From 4572-123 sp002084545 (GTDB taxonomy: Bacteria > Desulfobacterota > Desulfobacteria > Desulfobacterales > 4572-123), in contig JAOZSJ010000090.1 of assembly GCA_029939715.1 (NCBI GenBank), forward strand, positions 1 through 14,455: DNA of 14,455 nt, read 5' to 3'. The notes beneath the pieces were generated by a model that did not search any database, had not been told where the DNA came from, and saw nothing but the letters and a program-made list of their open reading frames with translations. A program made the position numbers and the translations under genes. This document shows, one piece after another, positions 6,825 through 14,455 of the stretch (the stretch's first letter is position 1; each line of letters begins with the position of its first letter).

Positions 6825-7322
6825 CTATTTATTCAAAAGTTCGACAGTATTTTCCAGCACCTCAATGCATTCCTCGGAGGAGGCAGTTCCCCGGCCGATA
6901 TTGTTTTTCAGTGTTTTTAAATTGGCAGCCGCATTTTTTTGATGGGTCTGCTTTTTTTTCAGTACGGTAAGGTAATTATTGAAATCTCCGGCCAGCCATT
7001 TAAAGTTGTCTGTTTTTCGAAATTTAAATGGCTCTTCGGGAATCGACCCCTTGGTAATTTGGCGGATAACATAGCCGAGCTTGTAAAGCGGGCCGGCTAT
7101 GGAGTGGGTAAAGGCGACGGACAGAACGATAACCAGCAGAGAAAAGACAATGATCGCCCAGACAAACCCCTGAATGTCGGTTTCGGCAATATACAGCCAG
7201 GAAAAGCCCAGGCCGATTGCCGTAGCGATCATCGCCTGCAGCAGCACCATCAGCAAAATATGGCTGATCTGAAATTTTTTATTAATGAGATAGTTCGTGC
7301 GGCGAATTTTCTTTTTTTGCAT
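6825..7322 (-). CDS. Small two-helix membrane protein with a HAMP-like segment
   Basis: A 165-residue protein with a basic N terminus (MQKKKIRR), a hydrophobic helix at about 19-43, a short outer loop rich in acidic residues (AETDIQ), and a second helix at about 52-72. After it comes SIAGPLYKLGYVIRQI (74-89), which has the Pro and heptad spacing of the first HAMP helix, and a predicted helical tail to about residue 162. There is no kinase, methyl-accepting or cyclase domain, so it would be a stand-alone membrane signalling or scaffolding module. The ATG at 7322 has AGGGGTAGG shortly upstream on its strand. It is divergent from the SNF2 gene, with 87 bases between the starts. The HAMP assignment comes from pattern only; the role is unknown. 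Confidence 0.75.
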   Translation of the reverse strand: MQKKKIRRTNYLINKKFQISHILLMVLLQAMIATAIGLGFSWLYIAETDIQGFVWAIIVFSLLVIVLSVAFTHSIAGPLYKLGYVIRQITKGSIPEEPFKFRKTDNFKWLAGDFNNYLTVLKKKQTHQKNAAANLKTLKNNIGRGTASSEECIEVLENTVELLNK

Positions 7323-7348
7323 GTGGCCTACCCCTGAATTGAATTAGG

Positions 7349-7377
7349 TTGAAAGAAATATATCTAAAATCGATTAT
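7349..7377 (+). promoter_or_regulatory. Candidate promoter for the helicase gene cluster
   Basis: TTGAAA (7349-7354) and GATTAT (7372-7377) are separated by 17 bases in the AT-rich gap between the divergent genes. Both boxes deviate from consensus. Transcription would start near 7384, leaving a leader of about 25 bases. The SNF2 ATG at 7410 has no clear ribosome binding site, so translation would be weakly or unusually initiated. Confidence 0.3.
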
Positions 7378-7409
7378 TCAATACAATATTAGAGCTAAAT
7401 TTATTAAAA

Positions 7410-10406
7410 ATGTCAAGAAGTAAGAATAAGTGGTGTAATCGCCCGCATGCCATAAGAAATGAAGATCATCCGGATAATATTTTCCGACGGTTGGAATTTC
7501 ATCGCAATTCAGTTGCCCTGATGCCTGAACCCGGGGACAGAGATCCGGGTATTGCCATGATTATTGATGCGCCCCGAGGCCGGGTATCTCAGCGATTTTG
7601 TACCTGCATGGGTACTGGCTCCGGAACCTGTACCCATCTTCGCCAACTGTTCGGTATCTATAAAAAATTGCAAAAAGAGCCACGCAGTGAAAATTTTGCG
7701 GAGAATTTTAAAAACAGTACCTGGTATGATTTGCTTAACGTTCTGGCGAACGGATGCCGGGAGACACCCCAGAGCGTTACACTGAAGACAGGCCGCCAAA
7801 ACGATTTGCAATACCTGCAGGTTGTCAGTTCCCAACAGGAACTTTTGCTCACCTATTTTTCCATTGGAAATGATTTTTCACGGTTTATGGAACGCTGCCT
7901 GGTTTTGACGGATGAGACTTCGGTGCCTACCAGGGGAAATATACTTTCGAGGCTTGCGCTTTTAACTATGAGCGACAATGAACGGGTCATGCATGCCAGT
8001 GGACTGAAAAGCAGGCTTCAGGTGATGGAAGGCGGTTTCTGGTACAGGTTTGCATATCACGGATATCGTGAATTCGGATCACACGGGTGTCTGTTTCACG
8101 GGGCCGTCAACGAAACAAACGGCATGTTTCTGATCAAGGGGGAAAATGCGGACGGTGATTTGATTTTTACGCTGGAAATTCCTCGGAGAAAGGTTAAGCG
8201 AGTTCTCAATGCATTAAAAAACAGGCTTTCCAATCAGCATGGTGTAACCATATCCCCGGTGCCGCTTGATACTATCTTTGATGTCAGGATGAATGAGGAT
8301 CTTGATCTGGAAATCAGGCAGTTGATCCGGGTGATCCAAAAAAAAGGCGAGGTCAATTTTTTTGAAAGGAAGGATTTAAAAAAATACCAGTATGGTGATC
8401 TGTATTATATTCCGGAGCTTAACATCCTGGCCGATGATTCCAACCCCGGCCGGGTGGTTTATAATTCGGAGGATTCCATAAAAACGCTCATTAAAAGATC
8501 CCGGGTACCGGAATTTTTATCAGAGCATGGAGAGGATCTGAAACAGGAATACTACCGTCTCGATAAGAATGTAAAGAAGCTGAAAGTTATCAACGATTTC
8601 GATTCAATTGAAGTTGCCCCGCAGGCGGTTGATCGTGACTGGTGCTGGCTTTCGATCAACTATGGCGCCGGAAATCATTCCATATCCCTGGCTGAAATCC
8701 TGCGTGCCCAGAAAGAGGGCCAGCGGTTTCTGGAAACCGATAAAGGATGGATCGACTGCCATTCACCGGAGTTGAAAAAATTAAGCGCATTGATTCATGG
8801 CAATGATCCTGATACCTGCGCCGGAAAGTCCGATCAGATTAAACTAAGCCGGCTGGATCTCTTGAAAATGCGGGCATTCAGTGACAAAAACTGGACAGTA
8901 AAAGGCGATAAGGATGCTGCCCGGGTACTGGAACAGTTTTTTGACGGCCGGACAAGGCAGCCTATGCCGACTGCAAAGGGGATGACATCATCACTGCGGC
9001 CCTATCAGCAAATCGGCACCCAATGGCTCTGGTTTTTATATGAAAACAGGTTTGGAGGACTGCTGTGCGATGACATGGGGCTGGGTAAAACCCACCAGGT
9101 GATGGCCTTTCTGCTGGCTGTAACGGAACAGGACCCGGCAGCCGGTCCGTTTCTGGTGATCAGCCCCACCACGGTACTGAGTCACTGGCACGGAAAAATC
9201 CGTGAACATGCCCCTGCTCTCAAGGCAGCCGTTTATCACGGGGGCCGGAGGGACCTGGCCGAATCCCTTGCCGATCATCCGGTTATTCTGACGTCCTACG
9301 GTATTCTTCGCCGGGATATTGCCGCATTGAAAAAGATCCGGTTTCAGGTGGTGGTGTTCGATGAAATCCAGTTTATTAAAAATTCCGCCACCAAGGCCTA
9401 TCATGCCGCTGAAAATCTGGATGCCCGGATAAAGCTGGGACTGACCGGAACCCCCATGGAAAATTCCATCAAGGATCTTAAAGCACTCATGGACCTGAGT
9501 GTACCCGGATTTCTGGGCTCAACGGATGTTTTTAACCGCCGGTATGTCGACCCCATTGAGCAGAATATAAAAAGCAGCCGGCGCGAAGAATTAAGCCGCC
9601 TGATATCTCCCTTTACCCTGCGGCGTCTCAAAAAAACGGTGCTGCATGACCTGCCGGATAAGATTGAAAACCAGATGGCCTGCCGTCTCAGTGAAGATCA
9701 GATCAAGCTTTACAGGGATGCCCTGGCATCCAGGGGGACAGAATTTCTGAATGTTCTCGCCGGCGATGATGAACCGGTTCCCTATCTTCATATTTTTGCC
9801 CTGCTCAATATGCTCAAACAGATCTGCAACCATCCGGCCCTGCTGGAAAAAGATGTTGAAACATATATCCGGTATGAGTCAGGCAAGTGGGATGTTTTCC
9901 AGGAGATTCTGACCCAGAGCCTGGAGAGCGGACAGAAAGTGGTGGTTTACAGTCAGTATCTGAAAATGATCGATATTATTGGACGTTATTTGAAACAGGA
10001 ACAAATTGATCATGTTACTCTTACCGGCGCCAGCCTCAACCGGGGGGATTTGATTGCCAGATTTAATGATGATCCGGACTGCAGGGTTTTTGTGGGCAGC
10101 CTCAAGGCCGGCGGTACGGGAATCGATCTGGTGGCCGCCTCGGTGGTGATTCATTACGACCGCTGGTGGAATGCGGCCCGGGAAGATCAGGCCACCGACC
10201 GGGTGCACCGGATCGGCCAGAAAAAAGGGGTCCATATTTTTAAACTGGTCACCGAGGGCACCCTGGAAGAAAAAATTGCCGCCATCATAGAGAGAAAGAA
10301 AAATATCATGGACTCGGTGATGCTGGAGGATGATCCGGGACTTTTGAAAACTTTTTCACGGAAACAGTTAATGGAGATGCTGTCCATACCTGTATTTGCC
10401 GCTTGA
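7410..10406 (+). CDS. SNF2-family DNA-dependent ATPase with N-terminal SWIM zinc finger
   Basis: A 998-residue Swi2/Snf2 ATPase that should translocate on double-stranded DNA and displace or remodel bound proteins. Near the N terminus is a SWIM zinc-binding motif, C64-x-C66-x7-C74-x-H76. Residues ~100-520 are a poorly conserved region that fits the bacterial SNF2-associated segment. The motor begins at SLRPYQQIGTQWL, then Walker A DDMGLGKT (554-561), Walker B DEIQ (651-654) where DEAH or DEAQ is more usual, and LTGTP (678-682). The second RecA domain has VVVYSQY, GGTGIDL and the arginine-finger motif QATDRVHRIGQ (927-937). All catalytic motifs are intact. The ATG at 7410 lacks a clear ribosome binding site, so the exact start is uncertain, but the SWIM motif requires a start near it. 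It heads a same-strand cluster with an XPB helicase and its partner, with a 108-base gap to the next gene. Confidence 0.93.
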   Translation: MSRSKNKWCNRPHAIRNEDHPDNIFRRLEFHRNSVALMPEPGDRDPGIAMIIDAPRGRVSQRFCTCMGTGSGTCTHLRQLFGIYKKLQKEPRSENFAENFKNSTWYDLLNVLANGCRETPQSVTLKTGRQNDLQYLQVVSSQQELLLTYFSIGNDFSRFMERCLVLTDETSVPTRGNILSRLALLTMSDNERVMHASGLKSRLQVMEGGFWYRFAYHGYREFGSHGCLFHGAVNETNGMFLIKGENADGDLIFTLEIPRRKVKRVLNALKNRLSNQHGVTISPVPLDTIFDVRMNEDLDLEIRQLIRVIQKKGEVNFFERKDLKKYQYGDLYYIPELNILADDSNPGRVVYNSEDSIKTLIKRSRVPEFLSEHGEDLKQEYYRLDKNVKKLKVINDFDSIEVAPQAVDRDWCWLSINYGAGNHSISLAEILRAQKEGQRFLETDKGWIDCHSPELKKLSALIHGNDPDTCAGKSDQIKLSRLDLLKMRAFSDKNWTVKGDKDAARVLEQFFDGRTRQPMPTAKGMTSSLRPYQQIGTQWLWFLYENRFGGLLCDDMGLGKTHQVMAFLLAVTEQDPAAGPFLVISPTTVLSHWHGKIREHAPALKAAVYHGGRRDLAESLADHPVILTSYGILRRDIAALKKIRFQVVVFDEIQFIKNSATKAYHAAENLDARIKLGLTGTPMENSIKDLKALMDLSVPGFLGSTDVFNRRYVDPIEQNIKSSRREELSRLISPFTLRRLKKTVLHDLPDKIENQMACRLSEDQIKLYRDALASRGTEFLNVLAGDDEPVPYLHIFALLNMLKQICNHPALLEKDVETYIRYESGKWDVFQEILTQSLESGQKVVVYSQYLKMIDIIGRYLKQEQIDHVTLTGASLNRGDLIARFNDDPDCRVFVGSLKAGGTGIDLVAASVVIHYDRWWNAAREDQATDRVHRIGQKKGVHIFKLVTEGTLEEKIAAIIERKKNIMDSVMLEDDPGLLKTFSRKQLMEMLSIPVFAA

Positions 10407-10514
10407 CAATATGTCTTTTAAAACGATAGTTTTTGCACGCACAAATGACATAGGAACGGCAGGTCAGGAAATATCCGGAACGTCTGCCACTAAAAAAGAA
10501 GGTGGAACCTGTTT

Positions 10515-12317
10515 ATGACTGCATATGGTGGAGACCCAATCGCTTTACCCCTGAAAGAAGCCCTGACATTCAATTACAAGGTGGATTCCCTTCGAAAACT
10601 GGCCAAAATGGTTTGTGATGACATTCCTTCCCGCAAAGCGGATATTGTCGATGCCATCTGTCGGGTCATGCTGGGCCTTCATCTGAAATCTTGTTTTGAA
10701 AAATTGAGCAGTATTGAAAAGGCCGCCGTCCGGGAAGCGGTTTTTGCGCCGGGCGGTAAACTGGATACAGCCCGATTTAAAGCCAAATATCAGCAGGAAC
10801 TGCCCGCCGACCGAAGCTGGGGCTATGAAGTCAATCTGATGGATCTTTTTATTGTCGGCCGGCGCGTGCCCGCCGATCTGAGGGAAAAGTTAGCGACTTT
10901 TGTTAAAAAACCAAAAGCGGATTGCATTTCATATGTGGACAAACTGCCGCAATTTGTCAATTTTGACAGTGATGATGAAACTGAAAAAATCAATCTGTAT
11001 GTCCGCAATACCGCGGCAGCGGCTTTAAACAACCTGCAAACCGTATTAAGGCTTGTTGAAGGCGGCAAAATCAAGGTTGGCGGAAAAACCCTGCGCCCCA
11101 CTCTGGCAACCCAGAAAAATCTGGCCGGGCTTCTTCAGGACGGCGACTGGTATGATCAGGATGATATTTTTGAGGGCATCGGTCATATTCAGGCATTTGC
11201 ATGGCCTGTTTTATTGCAGGGGGCAGGACTGGCAAAGGCTGACGGCAGCACGCTAAAGCTTACCACCAAAGGAAAAAAGGCCCTTACTGGAAGGTTGCCC
11301 CATGTTATCAGGGACGCGTGGGTCCGATGGGAAAAAACAAAATTTTTTGATGAATTCAGCCGGGTGGACCGGATCAAGGGGCAAAAGGCGTCCCGGGGCC
11401 GCGCACTGTATTCCGTACAGACGCGGCGTCCGGATTTATATGAGGGATTATTAATGTGCGCCCCCGGTAAATGGCTTACGGTAACGGAATTGATTCGTGC
11501 CATGGCTGTCAGGGGACTTGAATTCGACGTAGCGCGGTATCCCTGGAAACTTTATATAGGAAATCCACACTATGGGAACCTGGAGGAAAATGCTAACCAG
11601 GGGATGATCAACGGTCGATATGCATTGGCTTTTTTGTTTGAGTACGCGGCCACGCTGGGGCTCATCGATGTGGCTTACATCCATCCCGACAGCGTCTTTT
11701 CCGATGTTCACAGCATATGGGGATGGGACATGGATGCAGGGAAATTTTTGAGCCGGTACGATGGTCTCATGTATGTACGGATCAATGCCCTTGGTGCCTT
11801 TGCCATGGAAATGGCCGACACATATGAAGCCGATACCGTGCAGACCCGGGCGGTACTCACTGTGTTGCCGAATCATGATGTGGTGGTGACCGATGCGCCC
11901 TCTCTGTCCCCGGGTGACAGACTTTTTCTGGAGAAAATATGCCGTAAAAAATCATCGTCCTTATGGTGTCTGACCACACCTATCCTTCTTGACGCGGCCC
12001 AAAACGGGACAAGCATCAAAGAGATTAAAGCCTTTTTAAAATCCCGCTCTGTTCAGCCCATTCCAAAAACAGTTACGACTCTTTTAGATGATGTGAAAAA
12101 ACGTTCAACCGGGCTTGAATATGCTGGAAGGACCCATCTTGTCGCGTGCAGAAACACTGTTCTTCAAAAACTGGTCTCCTCCGATCAAAAGCTTTCAAAA
12201 ATGTGCCTCCCGGCCGGGAAGAAACATATTGTCATCATGCCGGGAAAGGAGAAACAATTTATAACGGCCCTTGCCCGCCTGGGCTATATTGTGCCTCAGC
12301 TGAGAGAACAGGTATGA
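10515..12317 (+). CDS. XPB/Ssl2 N-terminal-like helicase-associated protein (Rv0862c-like, Helicase_C_3)
   Basis: A 600-residue protein without Walker motifs. Its C-terminal third (about 447-560, from AVLTVLPNHDVVV through LWCLTTPILLDAAQNG and IKEIKAFLKSRS to LVACRN) has the pattern of the Helicase_C_3 / XPB-Ssl2 N-terminal family. The same type of protein (Rv0862c) lies beside the XPB helicase gene (Rv0861c) in mycobacteria. The rest looks alpha-helical with winged-helix-like stretches such as KWLTVTELIRAMAVRGLEF. It starts at ATG 10515 behind AAGGTGG (10499-10505). Its stop overlaps the XPB start in ATGA, which indicates translational coupling and probably a complex with XPB. I infer that it acts as a DNA-binding or regulatory partner supplying in trans what eukaryotic XPB carries in cis. 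Its biochemical role is unproven. Confidence 0.7.
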   Translation: MTAYGGDPIALPLKEALTFNYKVDSLRKLAKMVCDDIPSRKADIVDAICRVMLGLHLKSCFEKLSSIEKAAVREAVFAPGGKLDTARFKAKYQQELPADRSWGYEVNLMDLFIVGRRVPADLREKLATFVKKPKADCISYVDKLPQFVNFDSDDETEKINLYVRNTAAAALNNLQTVLRLVEGGKIKVGGKTLRPTLATQKNLAGLLQDGDWYDQDDIFEGIGHIQAFAWPVLLQGAGLAKADGSTLKLTTKGKKALTGRLPHVIRDAWVRWEKTKFFDEFSRVDRIKGQKASRGRALYSVQTRRPDLYEGLLMCAPGKWLTVTELIRAMAVRGLEFDVARYPWKLYIGNPHYGNLEENANQGMINGRYALAFLFEYAATLGLIDVAYIHPDSVFSDVHSIWGWDMDAGKFLSRYDGLMYVRINALGAFAMEMADTYEADTVQTRAVLTVLPNHDVVVTDAPSLSPGDRLFLEKICRKKSSSLWCLTTPILLDAAQNGTSIKEIKAFLKSRSVQPIPKTVTTLLDDVKKRSTGLEYAGRTHLVACRNTVLQKLVSSDQKLSKMCLPAGKKHIVIMPGKEKQFITALARLGYIVPQLREQV

Positions 12318-14005
12318 CCGATTACAACCCTTCCAATCCGCTTATAGTTCAGGGTGATCACACTATTTTAGTGGAAGTCAACAGCCCCCGTTATGAATCG
12401 GCCCGAAATGAACTGGTCCGTTTCGCGGAACTGGTCAAATCCCCCGAGCATATTCATACGTATCGTATCACCCCGCTTTCCATCTGGAATGCCAGGGCCG
12501 CCGGCATTCCCGCGGCAAATATTACCAACGCGTTATGCGAATTTTCAAAATATCCGGTTCCCGAACACGTCCTGGTGGGAATCGATGATTTCGCCTCCCG
12601 GTTCGGTCGTTTGAAACTGCACCGCAACGGCCAGCACCTTCTGCTTTCCGCCGACAGTGAAACGCTTGCAGAAGAGATGGCGCATACCCCTGCCATACGG
12701 GATTTTCTGGTGGACCGCATCTCCAAAACCGTATTTTCCATAAAAACCCTTGATCGTGGCCAGGTCAAGCAGGCGCTTATTAAAACAGGATATCCGGCGG
12801 AAGATCTTGCAGGGTATGTAAAAGGCGAAAAGGTTGATTTTTCGGTGCGCGCGACCACATTAACAGGTGCGTCTTTTTCTTTCCGGCCCTACCAGATACA
12901 GGCGGCCGATGCCTTTTACGCAAAAGGTTCAGCCCATGGCGGGGCCGGTGTCATTGTGCTGCCCTGCGGTGCCGGAAAAACCATTGTGGGCATTTCCTGT
13001 ATGGAGCAGCTTCAAACCTCCACGTTGATCCTCACCACCAATGTGACCGCCATTCGTCAGTGGAAGCAGGAATTGCTGGATAAAACCACGCTGTCTGAAG
13101 CAGATATCGGAGAATACAGCGGGAATACCAAAGAGATTTGTCAGGTCACCATCGCCACCTACCAGATCATGACCTATCGTCCGGACAGGGAAGGGGATTT
13201 TCCTCACCTTACCCTTTTTGATGACCGCAACTGGGGACTGATTATTTACGATGAAGTTCATATGCTCCCGGCCCCTGTTTTTCAGGTGACGGCGGGCCTC
13301 CAGGCCAGGAGGCGACTGGGACTCACCGCAACTTTGGTCCGTGAAGACGGCAAGGAAGAGGATGTGTTTGCCCTCATCGGCCCCAAAAAGGTGGATGTGC
13401 CATGGAAGGAGATGGAACAGCAGGGCTGGATTGCCAAGGCCCGGTGCTGCGAAATCCGTATTCCTCTTCCCAAGGATCTGGGCATGACCTATGCCGTGGC
13501 AAACAAGCGGCAGAAATTTCGAATTGCATCGGAAAATCCCGCCAAGCAGAAACTGGTAAGAGGGATCATGGCCCGTCACCAGGGACAACAGATTCTGTTG
13601 ATAGGGATGTATATCGACCAGTTGAAAGATGCTGCGAAAAACCTGGACGTTCCGCTGATCACCGGCTCTACATCCCAGAAAAAAAGGGACAGCCTGTACC
13701 GGGATTTCAAGGACGGCACCATCAGCACCCTGGCCGTTTCCAAGGTTGCCAATTTTGCAGTAGACCTGCCCGATGCCTCGGTGGCCATCCAGATTTCGGG
13801 CACATTCGGTTCCCGGCAGGAAGAAGCCCAGCGGCTGGGCAGGATTTTGCGGCCCAAGCCCGGGGAAAATCAGGCCTATTTTTATTCGCTGGTCACCCAT
13901 GATACCGTGGAACAGGATTTTGCCTTGAAACGCCAGCTATTTCTCTGCGAGCAGGGGTACGAATACGCCATACAGACCGAGGACGTGTTTCGCAGGGCGT
14001 CATAA
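12314..14005 (+). CDS. DNA repair helicase XPB (ERCC3-like, 3'-5')
   Basis: A 563-residue superfamily 2 helicase close in length to mycobacterial XPB. The N-terminal segment (PLIVQGDHTILVEV, HTYRITPLSIWNARAAG, PVPEHV) is typical of bacterial XPB. Motor motifs follow: FRPYQIQAADAF, Walker A CGAGKT (218-223), DEVH (313-316), LTATLVRED containing the XPB-specific RED loop (343-345), and the second RecA domain ending in Q506RLGRILRP. XPB unwinds DNA 3'-5' with ATP and opens damaged DNA in eukaryotes and archaea; its bacterial role is less defined. I start it at ATG 12314, which overlaps the upstream stop as ATGA and gives the family-typical N terminus. The frame is open to an earlier ATG at 12146, but that extension lies inside the upstream gene and has no XPB character. 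The archaeal nuclease partner Bax1 is not present. Confidence 0.93.
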   Translation: MTDYNPSNPLIVQGDHTILVEVNSPRYESARNELVRFAELVKSPEHIHTYRITPLSIWNARAAGIPAANITNALCEFSKYPVPEHVLVGIDDFASRFGRLKLHRNGQHLLLSADSETLAEEMAHTPAIRDFLVDRISKTVFSIKTLDRGQVKQALIKTGYPAEDLAGYVKGEKVDFSVRATTLTGASFSFRPYQIQAADAFYAKGSAHGGAGVIVLPCGAGKTIVGISCMEQLQTSTLILTTNVTAIRQWKQELLDKTTLSEADIGEYSGNTKEICQVTIATYQIMTYRPDREGDFPHLTLFDDRNWGLIIYDEVHMLPAPVFQVTAGLQARRRLGLTATLVREDGKEEDVFALIGPKKVDVPWKEMEQQGWIAKARCCEIRIPLPKDLGMTYAVANKRQKFRIASENPAKQKLVRGIMARHQGQQILLIGMYIDQLKDAAKNLDVPLITGSTSQKKRDSLYRDFKDGTISTLAVSKVANFAVDLPDASVAIQISGTFGSRQEEAQRLGRILRPKPGENQAYFYSLVTHDTVEQDFALKRQLFLCEQGYEYAIQTEDVFRRAS

Positions 14006-14022
14006 AAAAAAGAGGTGCTTTA

Positions 14023-14382
14023 ATGAAATGTGACAGATGCAGCAATAATATTGGAAAAGGGGAAGAAAGAACATTACATGGGCAAGTGTTGTGCGAGGAT
14101 TGCTATATTGACATGCTTTCCCCGGCAAAAGCGTGTGACCCATGGGCCGTATACAACGCTAAATCCTTTTCAAAAGATGACGAATCCAGTGTTGAGGTCA
14201 CTGAAACCCAGCTAAAGATATTACAGATATTAAAGGAGACCGGCGGCACAGCGCCGGAAATCATATCAGAGCGGCTTAAAATAGCGCCATCGGATCTTGA
14301 AAGAGAGATCGCAACCCTGAGACATATGGAAAAGGTAAAGGGGGAGTTGCGGAAGGGAAAGAAAATCCTCCGGCTGTGGTAA
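14023..14382 (+). CDS. Small zinc-ribbon and winged-helix protein
   Basis: A 119-residue protein. The N terminus holds C3-x2-C6 and C24-x2-C27, a four-Cys zinc-ribbon or LIM-like knuckle. A polar linker follows, and residues ~58-119 read as a winged helix: TETQLKILQILKETGG, then APEIISERLKIAPSDLEREI as a helix-turn-helix, then a Lys-rich wing (GELRKGKKILRLW). That suggests a DNA- or protein-binding adaptor, or a transcription regulator. GAGGTG (14012-14017) gives a good ribosome binding site. It begins 17 bases after the XPB stop, so it is almost certainly in the same operon. No name can be given; regulator of, or accessory factor for, the helicases are both possible. Confidence 0.8.
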   Translation: MKCDRCSNNIGKGEERTLHGQVLCEDCYIDMLSPAKACDPWAVYNAKSFSKDDESSVEVTETQLKILQILKETGGTAPEIISERLKIAPSDLEREIATLRHMEKVKGELRKGKKILRLW

Positions 14383-14421
14383 TTTTTTATATACAAGATA
14401 AAAGCAAGGGAATGGAAATTT

Positions 14422-14455
14422 ATGATCAAACTTGATTCCGTTACCAAAAAATTCG
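14422..14455 (+). CDS. 5' end of a probable ABC-transporter ATP-binding protein (partial)
   Basis: The last 34 bases encode MIKLDSVTKKF in a frame open to the window end. This is the standard first strand of ABC-transporter ATPases (MIxLxxVtKxF, usually followed by G). AAGGGAATGG a few bases upstream can serve as ribosome binding site. The Walker motifs lie outside the window, so the family is inferred from 11 residues, and the transported substrate cannot be told. It is 39 bases after the zinc-ribbon gene on the same strand. Confidence 0.55.
   Translation, partial: MIKLDSVTKKF

Noticed and set aside
10458..10488. Hairpin GGCAG...CTGCC between the SNF2 gene and the XPB-partner gene
   Set aside because: Only five Watson-Crick pairs with a long loop and no T-tract; not convincing as a terminator or regulatory element.
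12929..13900. 323-residue minus-strand reading opposite XPB
   Set aside because: It is antisense to the conserved motor domains of XPB; a long opposite-strand frame is expected from codon bias.
7410..14382. DISARM or another known SNF2/helicase defence system
   Set aside because: No DUF1998 helicase (DrmA), DrmB, methylase or nuclease is visible; the second helicase is clearly XPB, so no known defence label is justified.

Overview
The window looks like chromosomal DNA of a strictly anaerobic, Gram-negative bacterium, most likely a Desulfobacterota (sulfate-reducer type) species. The main reasons are a complete NfnAB/SudAB flavoprotein pair, the style of the conserved housekeeping proteins, and short intergenic repeats of a kind common in that phylum. 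An internal run of exactly 100 N (1782-1881) shows a draft scaffold. No tRNA, rRNA, CRISPR array, transposase or phage gene was recognised.

Left part (1-4425). The window opens inside the 3' end of a plus-strand gene whose product ends in a glycine/cysteine-rich motif, a hydrophobic stretch and a basic tail. A strong hairpin terminator follows. Next is a GTG-started radical SAM protein with an N-terminal domain of about 200 residues that I do not recognise. A palindromic repeat and the assembly gap separate it from prmA (ribosomal protein L11 methyltransferase). Convergent to prmA is a tRNA-dihydrouridine synthase gene. About 590 bases without a credible gene follow; they hold a promoter candidate and an inverted repeat of the 'CCACGGAG' type.

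Middle part (4426-7322). nfnA and nfnB form an operon encoding an NADH-dependent ferredoxin:NADP+ oxidoreductase of the electron-bifurcating type (older name sulfide dehydrogenase SudBA). A long hairpin that can work as a terminator in both directions separates it from a minus-strand gene for a small two-helix membrane protein with a HAMP-like segment and no visible output domain.

Right part (7410-14455). This is the most unusual region. A SNF2-family ATPase with an N-terminal SWIM zinc finger comes first, then a 600-residue protein with an XPB/Ssl2 N-terminal-like (Helicase_C_3) region similar to mycobacterial Rv0862c, then a bacterial XPB/ERCC3 helicase that starts in an ATGA overlap with it. 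A small zinc-ribbon/winged-helix protein follows at once. The four genes share one strand and probably act together on DNA (repair, remodelling or possibly defence), but no nuclease or other effector is visible, so the function is open. The window ends in the first codons of what looks like an ABC-transporter ATPase.
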